Source: Pythium myriotylum (Eukaryota > Oomycota > Peronosporomycetes > Pythiales > Pythiaceae). Taken from it: 64,000 nucleotides of DNA. Shown piece by piece: positions 20,309 to 30,063 of this stretch. Under the pieces are notes generated by a model. The model was not told where the DNA came from. It searched no databases and worked only from the letters and a program-made list of their open reading frames with translations. The first letter of the stretch is position 1. Every line of letters starts with the position of its first letter. Location of the stretch: assembly GCA_023091665.1 (NCBI GenBank), contig JALJCQ010000009.1, positions 2,108,001 through 2,172,000 on the forward strand, in the 5' to 3' direction. The translations under genes were made by a program, and so were the position numbers.

Positions 20309-23025
20309 ATGGCGACGCCGCCACGCCGTCGCAGCAGCCTGCTAGGGGGCGACGGTGAGCTCACGCCCAGCGGCGTGCAGGTGGTCCACGCGGGGCTGCG
20401 TCGCAGCGGCCGCGCCATCGCGCTCCAAGTGCTGGGTGTCTTCCGCTGTATGTGGGCGGCCGGCTTCCTCAGTGATTACAGATGCACACCACTGACACGC
20501 CAAGCTCGTAGATGTAGCCGACCCAGCGCTCAGAAGCGTACTTCCACGGCGCGCAGCGAAAGCACTTGGACGCGATGTCTTCGACCTGCTTGTCAGCGAT
20601 GGACAGATGAAGATGAAGGTGCTTCTCTCACCAGCATTGAATCACCTCATTTGGCGAGGTCTCGTGAACGAGCTCGACGTTATTGAGCTCGACGATTATG
20701 AGCTCGTAAGCGTCTCGGATAGTGATGATAGTTTGAAGAGAAGCGTATGCATCATCCACGAATTAACGCCACGCGCGACTACGGTGAGAAGCAATGGATC
20801 GAGTGCCGCAGCGTCGAACTCGACACCTTGGAAGAAAATTGTCTATTCGGTGGGCAGTGCCTTGTTGACGTCGCCTGTGGTTCCATCTGCGTCAGCAGGT
20901 GCCGTCCCAGATCTGCAATTTGTTTCGGACGCGCATATCAGAGACCACGGGGCTCTTCCTCTCGCCGGCAAGCGGTTGTACTACCTCTCTTTATTCTCGG
21001 ATGACTATCCCGCTGATTGGGAGCCTGTGCAAACTGAACCGCTAACGCCAGTGTCGGACGTCATTCCGTGGACTGAATGGAATCGTCGACGCCGGTATTG
21101 CAACGATATGTTTACTTCTGACGATCGTATCATTCACACCATTCGAGAAGTGAATGTACTGACAGGCAAGCGCAAGCATGGTGACAGTGATTCGATTCAA
21201 GATGTTTCGAGCGCCAATGCACTGATGAATCCTCCTCCAATCATCGGCATAGTCAACTTCAAGTCTGGTCTAGTGCATCTCGGAGTTCCAGATGTTCCAA
21301 ATGAGTTCGCGTTCATGTTTCACATTGTCCTCAGTGAGTAAGGTCTCTGGTTCAACTGATGGACGCATTTTGACGGTACCATTTCATGCCACAGTGGATC
21401 ACTCACGATATATCGAGATCGCGTTTTTCGGATCGTCCGCTGCCAAGAACTTCTTAACTATTCAAGAGGGTGATGTTATTCAACTTCAGGGTTACACGGT
21501 GACAAATGGCCCTCCGCGAAAAGATGATAAAACCTCACAGAAGATCTTCGTATATTCGCACCTCTCTGTTGGTGTCGTGAGCCACGTTCCAGGTATGTTA
21601 CACTGTTAATCTGGGAGTCAATATCACTCACCCTTATTCCTTTTTTCAGACAAGTACTGGTGCATGCTAGAAACTACAGGTGTTCTCCCCAATCGACCTT
21701 ACCACTCAATCGTGAGTCGTGATAAGGGAGACCTCCAGTTTGCTTCTTCATCAGGCTCAACTGTATGGCAAGAACCAATCTTTCTGACAACTCTGCATTC
21801 TCGTCATGGAGATGTTCTTCGGGGCGGAGAGTGGAAGTCGACGTATTTTGATGTCGCTGGTGTAGTCTCGTTCATCGGTCGCTTGCATCGTCACCGCTCA
21901 CACGAAGACGGGATGGCGTCTGTGACATCATATCGTTGGATCAAGGTTATTGATGATACCAGCTCTAGTGAGATGATTGTTCGTCTCCATGTGAACTCCC
22001 AGCCAGCAGCTTTCCATGCAATCCAAGCAGGCGACGTTGTACTCTTGTCCAGGCTACACTGGGTCGATGCCCCTAGTGGCCAAAATCAATTAAAATTTGC
22101 CACCACAAATTTTTTCAGCACACTTCGATTGAACGACGAAGTTGAGCCGTACTACATCTTCCGTGAGTGCCTGGATGTCTACAATCTTGCGAAGAGTGTA
22201 CTCGGGGACGGTGAGACGAAGGTTCAATACTCCGCTGTTGACTCGCGCGTCGTGGGGACTACGGAGAGCTGGTTGGATGGATCACATATGGAGAATTATG
22301 AGCCGGATCGCCATTTCTTCTCAATGGAGGACGCTGTTGCTCAATCACTGCTATTACTCAATGAGCAGGATGTGGCGACTTCAGATAACCCCTCGACCCA
22401 CTGGATTCCCGAGTTCAATCCGCAACTGTCCGTCCCGATGACTCAGCTCACTGTTGGTATCGGGTACAATTACCCATTCGACGAAGTCGCCTCAATCTGC
22501 GAGTCAATGGATGCACTAACTCATCGGTACTTACGAGTCCATGTGGCTCTTCATGACATTCGCGTTGGTTCATCCAGCTCAGATAATGGTTTTCCAGAGG
22601 TTGAGCTCCTCGTCACAGACGGTGAACTGCAGAACAATATTCCACAGCCTATCCGTGTGAGTGCTAACGTCCTCATGAAAGACGCCGAGTTACCCAGCCC
22701 TCTCGCTGAAGCAATTGCACCTGAAGCCGAGGTTCTTGCCCGACTGCTGACACCCAGGGCGATCAAGTCGCTTAATACTGCATCAATTCTGCGTTCGACT
22801 GAACTTCCTCAGTTCAGCCCAGCCAAACCTTCCACGTCAAACTCTACTGCTGACGCCGAATTTGACAACCGTCCGGTGATAACATTGGATATTGTCAAGG
22901 AGTACATTTTTAAGAACCGACAGGGCATGGATGGCGGCCGGATTGGTGGTATCGACATTGCTCTTCATATATACCGGATGCCTCATGGAGAACTTGATCT
23001 TTGGGTGGATGGAATAAGCCTGTAA
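20309..23025 (+). CDS. RADX: RADX-like multi-OB-fold single-strand DNA-binding protein
   Basis: Four exons, 20309-20447, 20512-21333, 21395-21592 and 21650-23025, are separated by introns of 64, 61 and 57 bp. Spliced together they give 844 residues in one frame. The first OB-like block has DVFDLLVSDGQMKMKVLLSP followed by ALNHLIWRG. A middle block has GKRLYYLSLF. A third has DVAGVVSFIGRLHR, then SYRWIKVIDDTSSSEMIVRL with SQPAAF. Order, spacing and total length match the RPA1-related vertebrate protein RADX, which binds ssDNA at stalled forks and restrains RAD51; that is from memory of the family. The first intron is the least certain. Other RPA1- or POT1-type proteins are the alternative. Confidence 0.62.
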
Positions 23026-23248
23026 TTACACGTGAACTGCAGTCATGAATATCTCTTTGTCGGAAGCTTAAAAATTCTACAACACTATTGCGTTCGTCGC
23101 GGCCTGACGGACAGTTCCTCCGATTCGCCGGCCGTTGTGGAGTCGCTCGACACACGCTTCAGTCGAAAGAGCGGACCTCAGAACTCTATATATGGAGCCA
23201 CCTCGCGCTTTCACAGCTGTGTATCCAACTGGCAGGCGACGGCGGGAG

Positions 23249-24251
23249 TTAGCTGCGCAGCATTCGGTCGAAGCGTTTTCGTCCGCGGCGGTGGCTGTTT
23301 CTATCTGGACTGTTGGCTGATTTTTTCTTGCCCGTATAGTATTCGCTCGACTTGTGGACCTTGAAACCGTAGATCTTCGGCACATACGTCTGAGTCGGAG
23401 GCGATGGGACCAAATGCGAGTGCGTCATCAAAAACACATGTGGGAAAGTCGTGCCAAAGTATGCGCCATCAATCTCTGTGCAACGAAACAAGAATGAGAA
23501 CAAATTATGGAATCGAAATCACAGAATCGATTCCACGTACGGCCAGCTCGCTGCGATTTGGGGAAGTAAATATCCCGGCACTTCGGACAGAAGACATTGA
23601 CGGTGGTGTGGCGAGGCACATCTGACTGGCCCACAGGAAGTACCGGTTGGCCTTGGCAATGCACGCGGTGGCAGCGACCGAAGTCGACATTTTGGTATTT
23701 CTCGAGCATCGCCGCCATGCCCTTGGTCGTGAGGATGTACCGCGAATGGATCAGTCCATAGAGCATCTCAGCTGCTGACTCGATCATCTCTTGTTGCATT
23801 TGCGTCAAGTTCTGGTCTACAAGCCGCAAATGATAACTTAGACTCCCTACGAAATCCCGCAGTAGCTGTAACGAGTGCACCAACCGTGAGGGGTCTCGAT
23901 GTCCAGGATCAGGTCAAGCGCGTAGTCGTAGTATGGAACGATCGTGTTGAGCCCTGTGAGGTTGAAGTCGTCCTCGATGTACTCCTCATCCACTTCGCAG
24001 AGAAAGTCGTTTTCGCGCAGAGAGCAGAACCACGCAATCCAGCTCGTCTCCTCTTCGCTGCCTTCCTCGGCGCCGTCCTCGTCCTCGAGCTCCTCGTCTT
24101 CTTCCTCCTCCTCCAGCTCGCTCGAGTCGATCGACGAGCCACTCACGAACTCCTCGTCCTCGGCGCCGCGCTCGCCCACACGCAGCGCGTCCATCTCGTC
24201 CTCCAGCAGCTCGATCTCGGCGTCCTCGCGCCGCGCGCCGCGCTGGCTCAT
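23249..24251 (-). CDS. CSNK2B: Casein kinase 2 regulatory subunit beta
   Basis: Three exons (24251-23885, 23816-23541, 23475-23249; introns of 68 and 65 bp) give 289 residues. A long acidic N-terminal extension (residues about 35-65) precedes the canonical core: [34 protein letters not shown], split here as SWIAWFCSL and [16 protein letters not shown]. Then come [16 protein letters not shown], the zinc-ribbon Cys (GRCHRVHC ... [14 protein letters not shown]), and [15 protein letters not shown] with [11 protein letters not shown]2 beta dimerises through the zinc ribbon and holds the catalytic subunits. One Cys of the first zinc knuckle and the surrounding spacing look standard. The Lys/Arg-rich tail is lineage-specific. 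Confidence 0.93.
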
Positions 24252-24455
24252 GGCTTCCCTGTGCTCGAGAGCCTCAACGCTGGTCGCTCACGCGCCGGCC
24301 CAGTCCCTTTGGCTGCTCAAGCAGAAAGAGCTCCTCCCGCATAACGCAGCGACTGGGTAGCGAACACTCGGTTCCATTGGTCGAAAACACAAGATTCTAC
24401 CGGTTTTGCATCGGTGTTGCGCCACGAATCAGAAACCGATCAGAGGATCGCAAAA

Positions 24456-25594
24456 ATGGGCGGCGAAGGTGACGCCGAGATGGCAGTGGAGAACGAGGAA
24501 GAGGAGGAGGAGTACGAGGTGGAAGAGGTTGCAGATGACGTCCCGATGCACGTGCTGGACCGAGTCTTTCTGGGATCTATCGATGCTGCGAGAAACCTCG
24601 CCGCGCTGAAGCGTGCCAATGTCGGTATCTCTCTCGGATTACTCGGAGTCGCTGATGAACGTGTCGCAACCGATAACGAAGATGGTATTCTGCGCGTACT
24701 CGTCGAACTTGAAGATTCGTTTGATGAAAAACTCTTCGAGAGACTACCTGCGCTAATTGCAACGATGGAGGACGCTGTGTAAGCTCGCGTGATGGTTCGA
24801 TGGAGGAGTTTCGCAGTCTGACACGCAGACGAGATAGTTCGCATGCACGGGGCCTCGACTGCAATCTTCTTGTGCATTGGTACGTCGGCTTAGTGCCTGG
24901 AACAAGCTCTAGGTGGTCGAGGCTAACCGAAATTATAGCATTGCTGGGCGATCCAGGTCGCCTTCACTAGTTGCAGCGTGGCTCGTGGCAACGCGGCAGT
25001 TCACGCTGACTGCTGCGATCGACCACATCCAGTAAGAATAGCGATATCTACCCCATGCAGCATCACCGAACCTAACGATGAGTTCCCAGAATGGTCCGCC
25101 CGTGGATCGATATTAATTCGCATTTCCAGTCAGATCTCAAACTGTTCGATCAGGTGATCCACTTCAAAGCCAGAGTTCCTCCAGCTGAGAACTGGTTGGG
25201 AGCCGTCTCGTTACGCCAGAGTCATCTTCCGCGGCTCGACTTTGGTGCAAACCTCATTTCTGATATCCTTTCCAAAAAGAAGACTGTAACAATGCGGTTG
25301 ACTACTGACACTATCGACGATGCAAACTCGGACCTCAAGCACATTTACAGATACGCAACAGTGGCCGCGACGAGCGCAAGTGGTGAAGTGAATAGCGTAC
25401 GCAAGATATTTGCTCTTCTACGAGTTGACAGAGTCGCCAAAAATGTCACACTGAGTGAAATCGATTCTCAGACGTTGGAGAGGACAGGATTAGTGTCCAC
25501 TGTCGAGGTGCTCAGCGTGCTGAAAAAGTTTTACCCCGACGTTACGATGCAAACTCCTCTCATTCTCCTACACTTCAGTCTGTTAGAGAAATAA
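24456..25594 (+). CDS. Dual-specificity phosphatase fused to an ASCH domain
   Basis: Four exons (24456-24778, 24829-24879, 24939-25031, 25090-25594; introns of 50, 59 and 58 bp) encode 323 residues. An acidic N-terminus precedes a DUSP domain (VLDRVFLGSIDAA ... VHCIAGRSRSPSLVAAWLV ... INSHFQSDLKLFD). The catalytic Cys codon is itself split TG|C by the second intron. The last 140 residues read as an ASCH domain: ISDILSKKKTVTMRL, FALLRVDRV, TLSEIDSQTLERTGL, VLSVLKKFYPDV and ILLHFSLL. DUSPs hydrolyse phospho-Ser/Thr/Tyr. ASCH domains are thought to bind RNA or modified nucleosides. The fusion is shown by one continuous exon that carries both the DUSP end and the whole ASCH part. Confidence 0.8.
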
Positions 25595-25639
25595 ATCGAT
25601 TAGTATGCATTACGTCCAGTGCTAGTCGTACTAATATCA

Positions 25640-27003
25640 TTATGATTTCAACGCGGCAGCGAGCAACTGTCGGCCCCTGGCAGACAGGTTCCTTCTGTGG
25701 TCAGTGGCTTCATCGCTTTCATCGTTGTTCCAACTATTCGAAGCCCTCGATAACTTGGCTTCACTCTGCGATTGGGTTCTCGACACCGCGAGCCACGATG
25801 AGTGTGATAGGTCCGATGACGCAGCAGACCCAACCGTAAGATCCGACTGGGGACTGTTTGATGGATCACACCCGTCCACGAACACACTGAAATCAGCCCA
25901 ATCTCCTTGATCTAGTGATCGCAACGATTTCTCGCGCAGGCTGAGACTACGTTTGCTTCCGTGGCAACCGAGCCGGAAATCGTCAATCTTGTCGAGAAGT
26001 TGGTATATCGAAGGTCTTTCGAGTGGGTCCACAGCGAGCATCGACTTGATTAGGTCTACAAAGGGCGATGAATACTGCTCGCCATGGTGCTTAAATCCCG
26101 GTGGAAACCGCGTTTTCCCACTGAATATCGCGAGGTTGAGCACACCCTCTTTCGCACTCTCGAATGGCGAAAAAGGTCCAAACGCCATGGCATAAAGAAG
26201 ACACCCAAGAGACCAAACGTCGGCTCGGATATAATCCAGATTGCCACGGAAATTTTTCGATGAGTGAGATTCCCACAATTCGGGTGCGCGGTATCCTGCA
26301 CTGCAAAACTGAGCGGCGTCTTCAAAGACCAACATTGCCTCAGCGGAGGTGGAGATGGTAGTATTCACGGGCGAGATCGATCCGAAGTCCGTCAAAATAG
26401 GTTCTACTGGGTTTGCGGACGTGAGCAGAACATTGTGTGGCTTGATGTCACGGTGTGCGAAGCCCCGAGCGTGCAGCTCCAGCACAGCCTCGACGATCAG
26501 TGTGAACACCCTCAGGCAGTCGGCCTCTGAAAACGCGGGTGTGTCTGAGATATTCACAAGTCAGCGATGAGTGCACGGGCGATCATGCTCGCGATCAACC
26601 AACCTTGAGCGAAAGCTCTCTCCAGGTGCTGCTGAAGCGTCCCGCGCGGATAGAGAGGAAACACCATGAGCACCTCCTTTCGCGGCGCGACATCCACATC
26701 GACCCATCCACTATTTCCATTTCTACTGCTCTTTGCCGGCGACGCGCTCCCTGGACGCTTCCCACTCACGCGCACTTCTGCCTCCACAATGCGCATCGTA
26801 TTGGGGTGCTGGAGCTTGCGCTGGACTTGGATTTCCAGCAGGATACGCTGCAGCTGCGCGTCGTCGCCAATGCCGCGGGCCCACTTTAGCGCGTAGCTGG
26901 AGCCGCCGCGACGCACGCGAAACACTGACGCGAAGCCCCCCTGCGCCAGTTCGCCTTCGTTCTCGTACGCGTGGCCGTTGACGCGCACGATCGCGTTGCC
27001 CAT
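25640..27003 (-). CDS. STK16: STK16/NAK-family serine/threonine protein kinase
   Basis: Exons 27003-26604 and 26544-25640 (59-bp intron) encode 434 residues. The start MGNAIVRV resembles the myristoylated and palmitoylated N-terminus of STK16. Kinase landmarks are the Gly-loop ELAQGGFASVFRV, the ATP lysine in YALKWA, the catalytic loop HRDIKPHNVLL, TDFGS in place of a strict DFG-x-A, SAGYRAPEL, and DVWSLGCLLYAMAFGPFSPF. STK16 is a Golgi/membrane-associated constitutively active kinase. The Ser-rich 130-residue C-terminal tail is absent in animals. It is convergent with the DUSP-ASCH gene (45 bp). Confidence 0.85.
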
Positions 27004-27103
27004 TTTGCTGATGGTGTCTGCCCAAGATCTGCCGGGTCGGTGACCTCTGTTGCTCGCAATTGTACCTCATTAGGCAGGTCGATTGAGAATCTTCCACAAC
27101 TGA

Positions 27104-27881
27104 ATGCGAATGGCAAGGTAGGCCACGGTCGGTTCTTGCTCAACGCCATGTCGCTAATGCCCGACGCAGCTACGCAGCAGCACTCAATCGCGTACCGCGA
27201 GAGAAGCTCTCGCAGCTACTCAACCATATCTTGGAGAAGCGAGCGACCGAGGTGCGTGCTGGAGCCACTTCGGTTGAGGCAACCTCTTCTGAGCGTGTGG
27301 GTTGATTTGGAAACGAAAGTAGAGTGGATCTGGGCGGATCTTCTCAGCGGAAGAAATGCAACAGCTCACTGCTATGTTGCAATTGTCGCCGACTGAGATT
27401 GAGTCAGTTGTTGCCGCTGCCATAACCATCTTCCAAGAGGCTGCAACGTTTGGAGATGGGATTCGTGCAAACGTGCTGCACGCTAATGGCGTGAACCTCG
27501 AGGTGGTTACTGTCCTTGAAAAGATCTGGCGAAAGAAGGGACAAAGTCTTGCTGCCCAATTCATCTCCGCAAACCCGTTGGACCCGTCAGCGACAGTGAA
27601 GCGAAGCCAATGGGAACTGCACGTCGAGCTCGGAAACCGGTACACGAGTCGCCAAAGTGAGCCAGTTGCTTGCTTCCAGCTTGAACTCGACAATGAGAAA
27701 GAATCATCACTGGTATTGAACACGTCAATACGAACTCCAATTCGATCGCCATTACTAATATGCACCGTTCATTATTGAGCAGGAGAAACTGGACATCGAG
27801 ATGAACCACAGTGAGCTTCTTTTGTTTTTCAAGCAGCTCAACACAATTCAGAGACAGATCGATGCATCCAACGTCGCGTAG
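27104..27881 (+). CDS. COMMD10: COMMD10-like COMM-domain protein
   Basis: A tiny first exon (27104-27117) is followed by 27170-27300, 27348-27712 and 27783-27881. The introns are 52, 47 and 70 bp and the product is 202 residues. The N-terminal helical part contains ALNRVPREKLSQLLNHIL. The COMM domain contains RSQWELHVEL, CFQLELDNE and, across the last intron, SSLEKLDIEMNHSELLLFF plus LNTIQRQID. Length and the final motif fit COMMD10, a subunit of the COMMD/CCC (Commander) complex that works with retriever in endosomal cargo recycling. The first exon is inferred from frame and splice signals only. The stop is 32 bp from the convergent TIP41 stop. Confidence 0.8.
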
Positions 27882-27912
27882 TACTAATGAATACCCGCAA
27901 AAATCCATTGAC

Positions 27913-29089
27913 CTAGTGCAAAAGAATCTTCTCGACGACTGTCTCTCGTATTGGCAGGTGTTGTTGGTAGGTGTCGATGTTTGTATAGTGAGCCATTCCA
28001 CGTGGGTGCCCCTTTGCAAATAACACCTCAAACTGCTCCTCCTTCCGCGTGTACTCACGGATCATGTAGTCACGTCCAAACAAGTGGTGCACTCGTGTCT
28101 CGTGGAGACGCACGACTACGTGGTCAAGACGCATCCAGTATCGCGCAAGGACGTAGAATCCCGAGGGCATTACGCGCTGTGGATGACGACACGCGGTAAC
28201 TTTTCTTTTCTCCTTGAAGTATCAGCCACAAATCGCACCACTTACCACTTTAATTGACATCACAGAGACGCCGTGGTCGTGAAGCTCATCTTCATAGAGG
28301 CCGACATCTTCAAACCACAGGATTGGTTCACGCTCGCGCAGTTTGTTCAAGTCAATGCGCTCATCGGTCAAGTCGATCGTAACGTCCTCGGTGCGAATGA
28401 AATCGAGCTTGCCATCGGCTTCCCGGCGTGCGAGACGCTGCAGCGTTCCCTTGTAGTCAGTTGTGAAAGTCCAGTCATAAGTAATGTTGAGCTCTTTAAC
28501 GTCCTCCCTGCACATACTCAAGTGTTAAGACGTTGTAGTTTTGCACCAGCGTGGCGAGGCATACTTGTTCGAGTTATTCTTCGCAACCGACACCTTAAGC
28601 TGCTGCTGAGCAACAATATCTGACGCCTGGTCACTGTGCGGAGGCGGGAAATGGGCGCCTTTGAGCGCTTCTAGCGCGAGGAAGTTGTATGTGACACCGC
28701 TCGGTTCATGGTGGAACAAGAGTTGGTTCTTGCCAAAGACCATCTCCGGCGGCGTCAGTTTGGCTTCCTCTCCGAATCTGGATCACACTGTGAGAATCCA
28801 ACTGCAGCCCACACGACGGCTCACCAACCTACTTGTCCAGATCGTCGATGGGGGTGATGTGCGTCTTGTTGCATCCGATGACCCACTCGCGCAAGCGGAT
28901 GCCCTTGAACTCGACGGGCTCGGCATTCGCCTCCACGCCCTGCTGAGGCTTCGAATCGCCCAGGAGCTCGAACGGCGACGCCGCACTTGCCGCGCCCGGC
29001 GCATCCACGCTGCTGCTGTAGAGGTGGGAGAGCAGCTCGTGGGCGCCGCTGGCGGCGTCGTAGAATCCTGACGGCACGTTGTCCGTCAT
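27913..29089 (-). CDS. TIPRL: TIP41-like protein (PP2A pathway regulator)
   Basis: Exons 29089-28833, 28777-28565, 28507-28246 and 28176-27913 (introns of 55, 57 and 69 bp) give 331 residues. TIP41 family landmarks occur in order: LPEMVFGKNQLLF-type segment (PPEMVFGKNQLLFHH), NFLALEAL, YDWTFTTDYKGTLQ, DERIDLNKLREREPILWF, VGLYEDELHDHGVSVMSIKV and, after the last intron, RVMPSGFYVLARYWMRLD. TIP41 binds PP2A-type catalytic subunits and acts in TOR/nutrient signalling. The C-terminus (EVLFAKGHPRGMAHY and after) has no counterpart I recognise. The gene starts only 11 bp after the stop of the upstream SPRY gene. Confidence 0.9.
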
Positions 29090-29100
29090 CGCGTAGGTGG

Positions 29101-30000
29101 TCAATGAGCATCTCGGGCACGCGCCTCGGCCGGATAGAAATCAATTTCTAAGGGAAAGCCTTTGATTTCTAATAATGGAGGATGGGAGTTTGGATCGACT
29201 TCAACAACGGAGGGATGCTGGGAGGATGGATACTGCCGAGGCAGCACCGGCGTCGAGTAGACGTCGAAGTCGTCGGTATCTGGCGCGAACGTGACAGCCG
29301 CGAACATGGCTCTCGAGGCGAAGCTGATGGGGCCGACCGCAGCGCCGTCGAGCGCTAGGGGATGCCGAGGAGTCGAGTGGCCGTCGCCGTCCAATCGAGC
29401 GACCTCGAAGCCATTGAGATAGAAGGCTATGGTGCACGCATTCAGATCGAGCTGCACACCGACGACGTCGCCTGCGTGGAAGGGCTGCACGTTGGTCTCG
29501 ACTTCTTTGCCGTTCTGGATGATGGCTCCGTAGGCCGCGTAGCCGACGGCGCCGTTGGTCCACGAGGCGAGCGGGCCGTTGAGCGTCTCTCCGTCGAAGA
29601 GCTCGGATGGCACGGCGCCGACGACGATGGCGGCGCGTTTGTCCATGCGGACGACGTCCACCTCCCAGTGGTGGATGCCGCTCGTGAAGAAGAGGTGCTT
29701 GAGTGTCCGGTTGCGGTGGACATTGCGCACGACGCGAGCGCGAGCGTGGTAGCCTGTGGGAACGCGTGAGCTCTGCAGATCGAGGCGCGTGGCGGTGGAC
29801 GCACCTGCCATCGCGCGCGAGGGGTGGCGAGTGTCTTGCGTGGCGGCCTCGCGGGCGCCGAGGCGTCCTGTCTCTTCGACTAGAATCTTCATCCTCTTCT
29901 GCCACGCACGTTCCTTCGCGCCGCGACCGTCCAGGTTGGTCCGTGATGCAGGGCGCATCATGAATGTCGTGTACTGAGTTGTGGTACAGTACCTACTCAT
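29101..30000 (-). CDS. SPRY-domain protein
   Basis: This single-exon ORF of 299 residues starts MSRYCTTTQ; an in-frame MMRPAS lies 13 codons in. Residues about 95-240 form a SPRY domain: SGIHHWEVDVVRMDKRAAIVVGAV, SWTNGAVGY, FHAGDVVGVQLDL and CTIAFYLNG, here given in pieces. SPRY domains are protein-interaction modules and no catalytic domain is attached. The unusually short gap to TIP41 on the same strand may mean shared transcription or a promoter inside this coding region. Confidence 0.8.
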   Translation of the reverse strand: MSRYCTTTQYTTFMMRPASRTNLDGRGAKERAWQKRMKILVEETGRLGAREAATQDTRHPSRAMAGASTATRLDLQSSRVPTGYHARARVVRNVHRNRTLKHLFFTSGIHHWEVDVVRMDKRAAIVVGAVPSELFDGETLNGPLASWTNGAVGYAAYGAIIQNGKEVETNVQPFHAGDVVGVQLDLNACTIAFYLNGFEVARLDGDGHSTPRHPLALDGAAVGPISFASRAMFAAVTFAPDTDDFDVYSTPVLPRQYPSSQHPSVVEVDPNSHPPLLEIKGFPLEIDFYPAEARARDAH

Positions 30001-30063
30001 TTAACAACATATCTTCAAACACACGTTGGTTATTTTGCTGATTCCTCGACTGGGGCAAACTGC

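Noticed and set aside
19271..20358. Long plus-strand open frames opposite the 371-residue protein
   Set aside because: They are GC-rich shadows with Arg/Ala-biased composition; the minus strand has coherent exons and a sensible splice junction.
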